Below, piece after piece: positions 46,377-55,776 of a stretch of 64,000 bases of DNA. Every line of letters starts with the position of its first letter. Position 1 is the stretch's first letter. The DNA lies in assembly GCF_900182575.1 (NCBI RefSeq), contig NZ_FXSZ01000001.1, positions 1 through 64,000 on the forward strand, given 5' to 3'. The notes under the pieces were generated by a model that was given only the letters and a program-made list of their open reading frames with translations, searched no databases and had not been told where the DNA came from. The position numbers and the translations under genes were made by a program. Source of the DNA: Solitalea koreensis. GTDB lineage: Bacteria; Bacteroidota; Bacteroidia; Sphingobacteriales; Sphingobacteriaceae.

Positions 46377-48674
46377 ATGAAAAAAGCAGCATTGCTATTC
46401 ATTGCCTTAACTTCTTGCGCAAACATTTTTGCTCAAAAAGTAAATCAACTATTCGATCCGGTGGAATGGGTTAATCCATTAATGGGCACCGATTCAAAAG
46501 TCAGTTTGTCAAATGGAAATACATATCCGGCAATTGCCGTTCCATGGGGTATGAATTTCTGGATCCCACAAACGAATGTTATGGGTGATGGTTGGGCATA
46601 CCAATACAATGCCGATAAAATCAGGGGATTTAAACAAACGCATCAGCCTTCACCCTGGATGAACGATTACGGACAATTTTCCATAATGCCCGTAACAGGA
46701 AAGCTAAAGTTTGAACAAGACGAAAGAGCAAGTTGGTTTTCGCACAAGACCGAAATTGCTAAACCGTATTATTACTGCGTTTACCTGGCTGATGCAGATG
46801 TAACGACAGAAATCACCCCAACTGAAAGAGCTGCACAATTCCGGTTTACATTTCCTAAAAGTGATAGTTCATATATTGTTATCGATGCTTTTGATAAAGG
46901 ATCATACATTAAGGTCATTCCCACAGCAAAAAAAATTATAGGCTATACCACTAAAAACAGTGGCGGCGTTCCAACTAATTTCAAAAACTACTTTGTTATC
47001 TATGTTGATAAGCCCTTTACAATGGCGACAACGTGGCATGGCAAACAACTCGCAAAAGACACACTCGAATACCAGGCTAATCACGTAGGAGCAATTATTG
47101 GCTTTAAGACCTTAAAAGGAGAAAAAATTCATCTAAAAGTAGCTTCTTCCTTTATCAGTTATGAGCAGGCAGAATTAAATCTTCAGCAAGAAATTGGTAC
47201 AAAAACATTCGATGATACCAAAACAGCAGCAAAAGCTGCATGGAATAAAGAACTCAGCCGCATCACAGTCGAAGGAGGAAGTGTAGAGCAAACACGCACT
47301 TTTTACTCGTGCATGTATCGCACCTTGCAATTTCCGCAAAAACATTATGAAATAGATGCATCAGGTAAAATTATTCATTACAGCCCTTACAATGGAGAAG
47401 TTTTACCAGGTTATCTTTTTGCTGGAACTGGTTTTTGGGATACATTTCGGGCTTTATATCCTTTTTTAAACCTGATGTATCCTTCTGTTAACAAAGAAAT
47501 GCAAGAAGGTTTGATAAATGCGTACAAAGAAGGAGGATTCCTTCCTGAATGGTCGAGCCCTGGTTATCGAAATGTGATGATTGGCAATAATTCCGCATCC
47601 GTTGTTGCAGATGCTTATCTGAAAGGCTTAAGAGGTTACGACATCAATACTTTATATGAGGCATTGAAAAAAGATGCGAATACCGAAGGTCCGATGGAAG
47701 CTGTGGCCCGAAAAGGAGTTGAATATTACAACAGCTTAGGTTATGTGCCATACAACGTAGGCATTAACGAAAATGCAGCAAGAACCTTGGAGTATGCATA
47801 TGATGATTTCACAATTTATAAGCTTGCGAAAGCATTAAATCGGCCAAAAGAAGAACAGGCTCTCTATGCTAAACGGTCGCAAAACTTTCGCAATTTATTT
47901 GACTCTAAAACAAAATTGATGCGTGGTAAAAATAAGGATGGAACATTCCAATCGCCATTTAACCCTTTTAAATGGGGAGATGCATTTACGGAAGGGAACA
48001 GCTGGCATTACTCATGGAGCGTATTTCATGATATTAATACTCTTTCAACATTAATGGGAGGAAAAACACAGTTTGCTAAAATGCTCGATTCTATATTTGC
48101 AATGCCTCCTGTTTTTGATGAAAGCTATTATGGTGGAGTGATACATGAAATCAGGGAAATGAAAATCATGAATATGGGTCAGTATGCACATGGTAATCAA
48201 CCGATTCAGCACATGATCTATTTGTACAATTACGCCGGCCAACCATGGAAAACACAATACTGGGTTCGCCGCGTGTTAGATCAATTTTACAAAGCCACTC
48301 CTGATGGTTATTGTGGAGATGAAGATAATGGACAGACTTCTGCGTGGTACGTATTTTCATCCATGGGTTTTTATCCCGTTTGTCCGGGAACAGACCAATA
48401 CGTCCTAGGGGCTCCATTATTCCCAAAGGTTACGCTTCAACTCGAGAATGGAAAAACATTTACCATTCAGGCACCTTTAAACAGTACGCAAAATGTGTAT
48501 GTAAAAAGTGTATTATTTAATGGAAAGCCTTATACCAAAAATTGGATCAGCCATTTTGATGTAACCAAAGGAGGTAGCTTCTTAGTGGAGATGAGCCCAA
48601 CACCTAACAAACAAAAAGGACTAAAACCTGAAGACGAACCCTATTCGTTCAGCAAAGATGAAAAACAACAGTAA
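46377..48674 (+). CDS. GH92 family alpha-mannosidase
   Basis: Exported calcium-dependent exo-alpha-mannosidase (GH92). ATG at 46377 is preferred, giving a signal peptide (MKKAALL..., ending IFAQ); the ATG at 46353 would prefix eight residues. The LTSC stretch inside could act as a lipobox, so it may be a lipoprotein. N-terminal beta-sandwich begins VEWVNPLMGTDS. The catalytic alpha/alpha barrel contains GTGFWDTFRALYPF, GNSWHYSWSVFHD, HGNQPIQHMIYLYN and GDEDNGQTSAWYVFSSMGFYPVCPG. These are GH92 blocks, including the acidic residues proposed as base. It has 765 residues. It probably removes terminal alpha-linked mannose from N-glycans or mannan, but no SusCD pair adjoins it. Confidence 0.93.
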   Translation: MKKAALLFIALTSCANIFAQKVNQLFDPVEWVNPLMGTDSKVSLSNGNTYPAIAVPWGMNFWIPQTNVMGDGWAYQYNADKIRGFKQTHQPSPWMNDYGQFSIMPVTGKLKFEQDERASWFSHKTEIAKPYYYCVYLADADVTTEITPTERAAQFRFTFPKSDSSYIVIDAFDKGSYIKVIPTAKKIIGYTTKNSGGVPTNFKNYFVIYVDKPFTMATTWHGKQLAKDTLEYQANHVGAIIGFKTLKGEKIHLKVASSFISYEQAELNLQQEIGTKTFDDTKTAAKAAWNKELSRITVEGGSVEQTRTFYSCMYRTLQFPQKHYEIDASGKIIHYSPYNGEVLPGYLFAGTGFWDTFRALYPFLNLMYPSVNKEMQEGLINAYKEGGFLPEWSSPGYRNVMIGNNSASVVADAYLKGLRGYDINTLYEALKKDANTEGPMEAVARKGVEYYNSLGYVPYNVGINENAARTLEYAYDDFTIYKLAKALNRPKEEQALYAKRSQNFRNLFDSKTKLMRGKNKDGTFQSPFNPFKWGDAFTEGNSWHYSWSVFHDINTLSTLMGGKTQFAKMLDSIFAMPPVFDESYYGGVIHEIREMKIMNMGQYAHGNQPIQHMIYLYNYAGQPWKTQYWVRRVLDQFYKATPDGYCGDEDNGQTSAWYVFSSMGFYPVCPGTDQYVLGAPLFPKVTLQLENGKTFTIQAPLNSTQNVYVKSVLFNGKPYTKNWISHFDVTKGGSFLVEMSPTPNKQKGLKPEDEPYSFSKDEKQQ

Positions 48675-48699
48675 AATTTGGCGATAAGTCATTAGGTTA

Positions 48700-48786
48700 A
48701 AACTAAGACTGTCAAAAAAAGTGCCTTCGGGCCTGTCCCAGATATTTCGACTCCGCTCAACCTAACAAAAACAGGTTAGTTCTGCT
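48700..48786. repeat. dispersed repeat, partial copy C (inverted)
   Basis: On the minus strand it reads GAACTAACCTGTTTTTG, then TTGAGCGGAGTCGAAATATC, the same two blocks and order as at 34044-34083. The second arm of the palindrome is absent. Within it AACCTAAC / GTTAG-type pairing forms a small hairpin. Confidence 0.65.
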
Positions 48787-48800
48787 TGCGCAGCTCTTTG

Positions 48801-49931
48801 CTATTCTTCAGTTATTTTAATCTTCTTTTTCAACAAGAAATTACTGCGATAGTTAAGGTAGAGCGTTTGTGAATAATCAAACTGCGGATGATTTAAGTCA
48901 ATATAAGGTTCAATTCGTGCTGTTAAATATAAACTGCCGGCAAGTTTAAAATCGCCCATAACTCGAAAAAACAATAGATTCCTTTCACTTTCGGCATGGC
49001 CTTTATCCAATGTGGAACGAGAAAGCGAACTGTATAATGGAGCTCCTTCTACATTAATAAATTTATTTCCATAGAAGTAGCTTGTCATTACTTTAAAATA
49101 TTTAAAATCAGCCCCAAGATTCAGGTAAGCAGCTTTTCCATTTTGATATGGCAATAACCCGCCGGTTAGCTCTTTAGAGAAAACAAAATAGTTTTCACTG
49201 TAGATGCTCTTTAAAAAATTATTGAATTTATAAACCGCTTTAAAGCCTAAAGTACCATTTGTAATCGTTTGTACTACATTTCCCGTTGTATCCAACTGAC
49301 CTCCAAGATGAAAAAGAATCACTTGCGCCGGAATACTTAAATCAAACCGATCCTTTTTAATCACGTTAAAATCTGAGGAAAGTCCTCCTGTAATTCTCTC
49401 GGAATCTTCTTCACCAGGATAAATAAAATGTTCCCAATGAACCCATGCATCAAGAAATGTGCGATTACTGTTAATTAAAAACTGTGCGCCATATTCTTGT
49501 GATGGATAAATTAGGCGTTCGTAATCGTATAAAGGTTCAATGTAGCGATGGTTAATATTGCCTTCAATAGCCCCAAAAGTAAAGCCGATGTTTTTCTTCT
49601 GATATTTAAGCGTAAAAACAGGTTCAATTGCCCTGAAGCGATCCGCACCAAAATCACCTTGCACTAAAATGCCGGCTTTTAAGGCTAAATTTTCATTTGG
49701 ATAAAAAATAAGTGAGGGCACAAAACGTGTCCCAAACAACGTTTTACCGTCGGCAAATTGGTTATAATACTCGTAGTTTCGGAAATAATTAAAACTATTA
49801 ATATTAAGATAGAGGCTTTGAGCCTTGTTGGAGTCTGGAGACATTCGATCCTCAAAATTGCGATGGTCAATTTGGGCCGATAATCTTGCTGAAAAGCAAA
49901 CAAAGAATAGAAACAGGTAAAGTTTTTTCAC
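48801..49931 (-). CDS. predicted outer-membrane protein, function unknown
   Basis: Signal peptide 1-19 (ending RLSAQ). The remaining 357 residues are rich in alternating hydrophobic and aromatic positions separated by turns, as in a beta-barrel of about 14-16 strands; examples are FRAIEPVFTLKYQKKNIGFTFGAIEG and YFYGNKFINVEGAPL. I do not recognise a named family. It ends in a charged tail, not a terminal aromatic residue. It lies 46 nt downstream of hemG on the same strand, so it could be the last gene of the tetrapyrrole cluster, though a functional tie to heme is not shown. Confidence 0.6.
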   Translation of the reverse strand: MKKLYLFLFFVCFSARLSAQIDHRNFEDRMSPDSNKAQSLYLNINSFNYFRNYEYYNQFADGKTLFGTRFVPSLIFYPNENLALKAGILVQGDFGADRFRAIEPVFTLKYQKKNIGFTFGAIEGNINHRYIEPLYDYERLIYPSQEYGAQFLINSNRTFLDAWVHWEHFIYPGEEDSERITGGLSSDFNVIKKDRFDLSIPAQVILFHLGGQLDTTGNVVQTITNGTLGFKAVYKFNNFLKSIYSENYFVFSKELTGGLLPYQNGKAAYLNLGADFKYFKVMTSYFYGNKFINVEGAPLYSSLSRSTLDKGHAESERNLLFFRVMGDFKLAGSLYLTARIEPYIDLNHPQFDYSQTLYLNYRSNFLLKKKIKITEE

Positions 49932-49977
49932 AGAGCGAAAGTAGATAAATATTAATAATGTAAAGCCTGGTAATAAA

Positions 49978-51339
49978 TTACCAACTAATATGCTGTACTA
50001 ATTTATAAGCCTCTTTTATACAATCATTAACCGCAACACCTTTCGTAAAATTACCCGACACGATAAGCGAAGTGTTGGAAGTGAGTGCTTCAAGTTGTTT
50101 TAGAATTGTTTTATGACCGATATTATAAGCCGGAATTGCTTCATTCCACACTGTAATCAACTCTTCATCAGCTCTTAATAAAGAGGGATTATTAAGGTGT
50201 TTTGCTAAGGTTTGCCTTGCCATCAAACTAAAATCCTGATCGGTATATTTTTCAAAATCGACAAAATTTCCTCCACCAATCATTACTGTATAACTTGAAT
50301 AACCAGCTTTACAAAAAGATTCGAAAATTTGATCATTAAATAAACAGCCCAAAATAGGTTGCTGTTGATTGGTAGCTACTAAATATCCAAAACCAGTATG
50401 TGGATTTGCTTTTTTATGATAACCCAAATTACAAACAGCCATTGGCGAATAAGCAATCTGATTAAGCAAAGCCGATAATTGAGGATTGGTTGCTTTTGAA
50501 AGTTGATAAGAAGGGATAGTACTTACAATAAGATCAAATGATTCTGTGTGACGTTGACCCTGATGATTAAACGTAAGGCATTTCCCGGCATCATCAATAT
50601 TGACAATTTCAGTTTGATAGCAAATCTTGCCTGCTAATTCTTCTACTAATTTCTTAATGAGAACAGACATACCTCCTTTGAAGCTAATCAGGGCGGATTT
50701 CTCAATTGCACCAAAATCATGATCAACTTCAGGCTTTTGCTTCGGACGCTTGAATAAACCTTTAATAACTCCTCCATGCTGGTCTTCCAGATCAGTAAGA
50801 AAACTAAGCACAGCAGAAGCCGACATTTTTTTAATGTTACCAGCATAAATGCCGGATAAAACCGGATCTATTAAATCATCAGCTATAGATTTCCCAAAAC
50901 GACGGGAAATAAACTCATACACCGATTCATCCTGATCTTTCTGCGGTTTGGGTTTAGTTAAAATATCTTTAAAAACTGCCCTAAAGACACCATTGGAAAG
51001 CTTGGAGGTTATTGCACTAATTAATCCTCCCGGAACTTGTTCAAGTTTGCCTTCGCGATATAAATATCGAATTTTAGCTGCATCGTTTGACTTCAGCACC
51101 TCATTCATTAAGCCCAATTCGTCAATCAATTGCAAAAAGTAGCGCCCTTTACCGGATGGCCTTATTCCACGAGGACCTAACTCAAAAACGAAATCAGCAG
51201 TGTTATAGGTTTGCATAACCCCACCGGCTACATCGTTTTTTTCGAAAACCTTTATTTCGACATCAGGAAATTTCTTGGAAAGATAATGGGCTGTAGCCAA
51301 GCCTGAGATGCCGGCACCTAAAACAGCGACTTTTTTCAT
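49978..51339 (-). CDS. hemG: protoporphyrinogen/coproporphyrinogen oxidase (HemY/HemG family)
   Basis: FAD-dependent oxidase of late heme synthesis, aromatising protoporphyrinogen IX or, in the coproporphyrin-dependent route, coproporphyrinogen III. The N-terminal dinucleotide loop AVLGAGISGLATAHYL is followed by FEKNDVAGGVMQTY and the FELGPRGIRP substrate-side block. The C-terminal FAD segment is SLIVSGNFTKGVAVNDCI. It has 453 residues. It is the final hem gene of this cluster, after hemE. Sequence alone does not tell which porphyrinogen is used; the gene name follows common Bacteroidetes annotation. Confidence 0.9.
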   Translation of the reverse strand: MKKVAVLGAGISGLATAHYLSKKFPDVEIKVFEKNDVAGGVMQTYNTADFVFELGPRGIRPSGKGRYFLQLIDELGLMNEVLKSNDAAKIRYLYREGKLEQVPGGLISAITSKLSNGVFRAVFKDILTKPKPQKDQDESVYEFISRRFGKSIADDLIDPVLSGIYAGNIKKMSASAVLSFLTDLEDQHGGVIKGLFKRPKQKPEVDHDFGAIEKSALISFKGGMSVLIKKLVEELAGKICYQTEIVNIDDAGKCLTFNHQGQRHTESFDLIVSTIPSYQLSKATNPQLSALLNQIAYSPMAVCNLGYHKKANPHTGFGYLVATNQQQPILGCLFNDQIFESFCKAGYSSYTVMIGGGNFVDFEKYTDQDFSLMARQTLAKHLNNPSLLRADEELITVWNEAIPAYNIGHKTILKQLEALTSNTSLIVSGNFTKGVAVNDCIKEAYKLVQHISW

Positions 51340-51357
51340 GGATTCTAGATGTGAAAT

Positions 51358-51411
51358 TTGCGTATTGAGAAGAGAACGATTTAAGTTATTATCTCTCTAC
51401 TCAATACGCGC
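51358..51411. repeat. spacer inverted-repeat 'word' between hemE and hemG
   Basis: GCGTATTGAG and CTCAATACGC form a 10-bp perfect stem around AAGAGAACG...CTCTCTA, which also pairs. The same GCGTATTGA word is used between atpD and atpC. Confidence 0.7.
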
Positions 51412-51425
51412 ATCGCAATACTCAA

Positions 51426-52457
51426 TTAGTAACGAAATTCTTTAATCAATTCAACAGCGTATTTCACGTTATCGAAAGGCAAATCGGGCATGATGCCATG
51501 ACCCAAGTTAAATATAAACCCATCTTCACCACGCATACGCTCAAACAAACGAAGGATGCGTTCTTTGATCACCTTTTTATCAGCGTACAAAATATGTGGA
51601 TCCAAATTACCTTGAACTGCAGTGCCGGCTGGAAGGTGTTTCTTAATGTCCAAAAGGTCAACGTTCCAATCAATTGAAATAACATCAGGTTTGGCTTCAG
51701 CCATTAATGGTGCAAAAACGGAACTTCCTTTACAAAATGAAATCACCGGAATATCCTTGCGGTTGAGTTTTGATATGATTTCTGAAATGTAGAAATGAGA
51801 AAACTCTTTATAATCATCCCAAGCTAATGCTTGGGCCCAGCTATCAAAAATTTGTACAGCATCCACTCCTGCTTCAATCTGCATATTCAAATAATCGGCG
51901 GTGATTGTTGCTAATTTTGAAAGTAATGCTTTAGCTGTTTCCGGCTCATTATGAAGCATCAATTTAGTTAGCTTGAAATCTTTGGATGATTGACCTTCAA
52001 CCAAATAACTCATCACTGTAAAAGGAGCACCGGCAAAACCAATCAAAGGCGTTTTATGGGGAGCCAATCGTTCTTTAATGATCTTGATCGCATCTGCCAC
52101 ATATTTTAAAGATTCTTTTGCAGCCGGAACTTGCAGGTTCTCCACATCTTTCATGGTACGAACAGGATTGGCAAAACGAGGACCAACACCTTGCTCAAAC
52201 GATAGCTGACCGCCCATCGCTTCGGCAGTTACTAAAATATCTGAAAATAAAATGGCCGCATCGATACCCAACAGATCAACAGGTAACATTGTTACGTCGG
52301 CTGCAATCTCTGGAGTTTTACACATCTCCAAAAAAGAATATTTGTTTTTAATATCCCAATATTCTTTCATAAAACGACCTGCCTGACGCATCATCCACAC
52401 GGGAGGACGTTCTGTTTTTTTTGAAAATGCGGCTTTGATAAAAAGTGAATCTTGCAT
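51426..52457 (-). CDS. hemE: uroporphyrinogen decarboxylase
   Basis: Cytosolic enzyme converting uroporphyrinogen III to coproporphyrinogen III. The N-terminal substrate block RPPVWMMRQAGRFMKEY is intact. Further blocks are DAAILFSDILV, GPRFANPVRT, GFAGAPFTVMSYLVEG and the C-terminal FNLGHGIMPD. It has 343 residues, standard. It lies between the response regulator gene and hemG, all on the minus strand. Regulation is not evident beyond the adjacent two-component system. Confidence 0.97.
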   Translation of the reverse strand: MQDSLFIKAAFSKKTERPPVWMMRQAGRFMKEYWDIKNKYSFLEMCKTPEIAADVTMLPVDLLGIDAAILFSDILVTAEAMGGQLSFEQGVGPRFANPVRTMKDVENLQVPAAKESLKYVADAIKIIKERLAPHKTPLIGFAGAPFTVMSYLVEGQSSKDFKLTKLMLHNEPETAKALLSKLATITADYLNMQIEAGVDAVQIFDSWAQALAWDDYKEFSHFYISEIISKLNRKDIPVISFCKGSSVFAPLMAEAKPDVISIDWNVDLLDIKKHLPAGTAVQGNLDPHILYADKKVIKERILRLFERMRGEDGFIFNLGHGIMPDLPFDNVKYAVELIKEFRY

Positions 52458-52558
52458 ATTTAATAGTTAGAAAGTTGAAAAGCTGAAAGTTTGAAGGTTT
52501 GAAAAAACTCTGTCGAGTTTAACATTTTAACCTTTATCCTTTAACCTTAAAACCTGTA

Positions 52559-53257
52559 TTAATCTGTAAATTTATAACCCACACCTCTTACTGAATGAAA
52601 ATAGCGTGGTTCTTTAGGATTGGGTTCAAAGTACTTGCGGAAACTCAGAATGAAGTTATCAATGGTTCGCGTAGAAGGATAAACATCATAGTTCCATACC
52701 GTTTCCAAAATTTGCTCGCGTGAAACTACTTCATTATGGCGTTCAATAAGCAGTTTCAACAACATCGCCTCTTTTTTGGTAAGCATAGTTTTGCTTCCAT
52801 TGGCTTCTGTTAACTCGAAACTGGTGAAATTAATTTCCTTATCACCAATCTTGTAGGTATTCAATGACTTACCTTCTTCCTTATTACGAATGCTGCGCTT
52901 TACTAAAATTCCTACACGAAGAATTAATTCTTCCAAATTAAATGGCTTGGTAAGATAATCGTCTGCGCCTTTCTTCAGGCCCATTACACGATCTTCACTG
53001 GTATTTTTAGCGGTAAGAAAAAGAATAGGAAGCTCGGTGTTTTCCAGTCGTATGGTTTCGCATACCTGAAAACCATCAATTTCGGGAAGCATAACATCCA
53101 AAATGGCCAAATTAAAGCGTTCTTCTTTTACAATTTTAAGCGCTTTTTTCCCATCTGTGGCAACGGTAACATGGTAACCTTCCAGTTCCAGATTTAGTTT
53201 AATGGCTTCAAGCAAATGCTCTTCGTCTTCTACTAATAAAATACGTTGCAGGCTCAT
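52559..53257 (-). CDS. OmpR/PhoB-type response regulator
   Basis: Two-component transcription factor. The receiver domain (about 4-118) has the acidic pair VEDEE, phospho-acceptor Asp54 in LAILDVMLPEIDG, Thr in FLTAKNTSE, and Lys in YLTKPFN. The C-terminal winged helix (about 130-232) includes LTKKEAMLLKLLIERHNEVVSRE and DNFILSFRKYFE. It has 232 residues. It sits 125 nt downstream of the histidine kinase, its likely cognate, and both are embedded in the tetrapyrrole cluster between hemL and hemE. The regulon is unknown. Confidence 0.95.
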   Translation of the reverse strand: MSLQRILLVEDEEHLLEAIKLNLELEGYHVTVATDGKKALKIVKEERFNLAILDVMLPEIDGFQVCETIRLENTELPILFLTAKNTSEDRVMGLKKGADDYLTKPFNLEELILRVGILVKRSIRNKEEGKSLNTYKIGDKEINFTSFELTEANGSKTMLTKKEAMLLKLLIERHNEVVSREQILETVWNYDVYPSTRTIDNFILSFRKYFEPNPKEPRYFHSVRGVGYKFTD

Positions 53258-53381
53258 TTGATGGATGTTATTTTAGAAATGCAAGTTTATGAATTTGATT
53301 AATGCTTTCTTGTAATTGCAATGTCATTTTTAGAAAGAAGTCGAAGGGAAGAAAACATGAAGTCTGTTTGAACGACTAGAT

Positions 53382-54248
53382 TTAAAAAACGACTTCGAAC
53401 ACGCTACCCTTAGGCTGATTATCTTTTACATGAATACTGGCACCATGATTATCCAGCACTTGCTTTACAATAAATAAACCAAGACCTGTGCCTTTAGTTT
53501 TACGTGTATCTTCTTGCCCTATTCTATAAAACTTATCAAATATCTTCGGTTTTTCATTATCAGGAATCCCAACGCCCTGATCATTTACATTCAATACGAT
53601 GCGGTTATCCTTTTTAAACAATTCCAATTTGATCTCAGAATTATCTGCTGAATATTTTACAGCATTTTCAATAAGGTTGGTGATTACCAACTCAAGCGTA
53701 AACTTATCACCTACTAAATTTACATTTTCTGCAATATCAGCCTTTACTATCCTTTTTTGTAAAATATTCTGGTGCCTATCGACCACCAGCTTAACCGTTT
53801 CTGAAAAATTAAACGATTCTTTTGGGTAGCTATACGAATTGTTCTCGATTTTGGTAGCCATCAACATGTTTTCTACCAAATCATCCAAACGTTCTATATC
53901 CATTAATGAATTCCGGATAAAACTTTGTTGTTTTTCCTTATCCAGATCACGTTTAAGAATGGTTTGCAAGTAGAGTTTAATGGAGGCCAGTGGCGATTTT
54001 AATTCATGCGTCACAGATAACAGGAAATTCCTTTGTTGCTTATTCAAGGCCATTTCTTCCTGAATTGACTTTTTGATGGCATATGCACCCCAAAGAACCA
54101 ATATCAAAAAAACAGAAAATTCACCTGCAACCATACCCATTTTGGTAGGTTCTGCCTTAACAAGCAGTAATCCCCACCACATTAGTTGCATCAAAACGTA
54201 AGCGATGAGCACATAAAATAAGGTAAGCGGGCGAATTTTACGATTCAT
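53382..54248 (-). CDS. histidine kinase with minimal periplasmic loop
   Basis: Membrane-bound sensor kinase. Two membrane segments (about 8-30 and 38-58) are joined by a loop of only about eight residues (KAEPTKMG), so there is no periplasmic sensor domain. The HisKA dimerisation domain carries phospho-acceptor His81 in SVTHELKSPL. The ATPase domain shows the N box LVITNLIENAVKYS, G1 VNDQGVGIP, and G2 GTGLGLFIVKQ. It has 288 residues. It precedes the response regulator in the hem cluster. The layout is that of intramembrane-sensing kinases, which respond to membrane or protein partners; the signal is unknown. Confidence 0.94.
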   Translation of the reverse strand: MNRKIRPLTLFYVLIAYVLMQLMWWGLLLVKAEPTKMGMVAGEFSVFLILVLWGAYAIKKSIQEEMALNKQQRNFLLSVTHELKSPLASIKLYLQTILKRDLDKEKQQSFIRNSLMDIERLDDLVENMLMATKIENNSYSYPKESFNFSETVKLVVDRHQNILQKRIVKADIAENVNLVGDKFTLELVITNLIENAVKYSADNSEIKLELFKKDNRIVLNVNDQGVGIPDNEKPKIFDKFYRIGQEDTRKTKGTGLGLFIVKQVLDNHGASIHVKDNQPKGSVFEVVF

Positions 54249-54255
54249 TTCTATG

Positions 54256-54310
54256 AGATATGAGAATTGAGAGATGTGAAAGTTTTATATATCCCATCTC
54301 AATTCCATCT
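54256..54310. repeat. spacer inverted-repeat 'word' between hemL and histidine kinase
   Basis: GAATTGAGAGATG and CATCTCAATTCC are near-complementary arms with an AT-rich centre. The left side repeats the GAGATATGAGAATTGAGAGATG motif. The structure resembles the other spacer words listed in this window. Confidence 0.6.
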
Positions 54311-55670
54311 AATGTTTAAATGTTATATCTAATGCATCAAAAATAGTGCGTTTGGCCATTTCCAGATCGATCTTTGTATGTGCGGCCGAAACAAATCCAA
54401 CTTCATAACCGGAAGGACCGAAATAAACACCCCGATTCAGGCATTCACGATGGAAGATTTTGAATTTTTCCATGCTTGTTGGATCAATATCTGCAGCACT
54501 TTGGATTTTAGTTTTATCAGAAAATGCGATCCAAAAGATGGACCCTACTTGCTGTACGCAAACTCTATAGCTACGCGCTGAGGCAAACCGTTGAATGGCA
54601 TCAGCAAATTCCTTGGTTTTATTATTCAGGTCCCGATAAAAACCTAAACGATTCAATTCAGTAAGCTGGGCAATCCCGGCCGCCATTGCAATAGGATTAC
54701 CCGACAATGTTCCGGCCTGATATACGGCACCTTCAGGTGAAATATTCGACATGATCTCCTCACTTGCACCATACGCGCCAACCGGCATACCTCCCCCAAT
54801 AATTTTACCATAAGTAATAATATCAGGTTGAATTTGATAGAAACCAGCAGCACCTTCAAAGCCTACCCGAAAACCGGAAATTACCTCATCGAAAATAAGT
54901 AAGGATTTATTTTTTGAAGTGATCTCACGTAGCTCCATTAGGAATTCTACATCTTGCAGTAAGAGGCCGTTATTAGCCGGAATAGGTTCAATTATTACTG
55001 CCGCGATTTGATCTTTATATTCAGTGAATGCTTGTTTTACAGCCTCTATATTATTTAAAGGAACTACTATTGTTTCTTTCGCAAAAGACTCAGGAACACC
55101 CGCAGAGCTGGTTTCTCCAAAAGTTACCAAACCAGAACCTGCTTTAACAAGTAAACTATCGATATGGCCATGATAACAACCTTCAAACTTCACTATTTTA
55201 TCACGTTTGGTATAACCTCTGGCCAAGCGAATAGCACTCATTACGGCTTCCGTACCAGAACTTACAAAACGTAACTTTTGAATGAACTTATTATTTTTTA
55301 AAATAAGTTCAGCCAGTTCATTTTCAATAGCAGTAGGAGCGCCAAAAGTCATTCCCTTTAGTGCGGTTTCGGTTACTTTTTCCCTGATTTTAGCATTGTT
55401 ATGCCCTAAAATAAGCGGTCCCCATGAACAGCAAAAATCAATAAACTTATTTCCATCTGCATCCCATAAATATGGCCCATCGCCCTTTTCTATAAACAAT
55501 GGTGTTCCATAAACAGACTTAAATGCACGTACTGGTGAATTAACGCCGCCAGGAAAAAACGTTTTGGATTTTCTGTACAGTTCTGCCGATTTTTCCCTTG
55601 AAATGTCAGGTTTTCCTACTGTTGTAACCGGCTGATCTTCTACTGAACTTTTCTTAAATAAACCAAACAT
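54309..55670 (-). CDS. hemL: glutamate-1-semialdehyde 2,1-aminomutase
   Basis: PLP-dependent enzyme forming 5-aminolevulinate from glutamate-1-semialdehyde, the second step of the C5 route. Blocks: FFPGGVNSPVRAF near residue 38, SSGTEAVMSAIRLARG near 137, FEGCYHGH near 162, the IFDEVISGFRVG segment near 259, and PLP-binding Lys289 in TYGKIIGGGMPVGAYG. It has 453 residues; about 25 extra N-terminal residues before the usual start (MFGLFKKSSVEDQ) are noted. It lies between hemB and the two-component genes. Confidence 0.96.
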   Translation of the reverse strand: MFGLFKKSSVEDQPVTTVGKPDISREKSAELYRKSKTFFPGGVNSPVRAFKSVYGTPLFIEKGDGPYLWDADGNKFIDFCCSWGPLILGHNNAKIREKVTETALKGMTFGAPTAIENELAELILKNNKFIQKLRFVSSGTEAVMSAIRLARGYTKRDKIVKFEGCYHGHIDSLLVKAGSGLVTFGETSSAGVPESFAKETIVVPLNNIEAVKQAFTEYKDQIAAVIIEPIPANNGLLLQDVEFLMELREITSKNKSLLIFDEVISGFRVGFEGAAGFYQIQPDIITYGKIIGGGMPVGAYGASEEIMSNISPEGAVYQAGTLSGNPIAMAAGIAQLTELNRLGFYRDLNNKTKEFADAIQRFASARSYRVCVQQVGSIFWIAFSDKTKIQSAADIDPTSMEKFKIFHRECLNRGVYFGPSGYEVGFVSAAHTKIDLEMAKRTIFDALDITFKH

Positions 55671-55776
55671 ACTTGAAACTTACTTTTTGAGAGAACATAA
55701 AATATTAAACGCAAGCAAACAAACAAAATTTGTACCGCCTGCGCGTATATATATTAAACTACTATTAATCTATTAA

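Noticed and set aside
53330..53360. AGAAGTCGAAGGGAAG as another copy of the dispersed palindrome
   Set aside because: Only about ten bases match one arm and no second arm is present.
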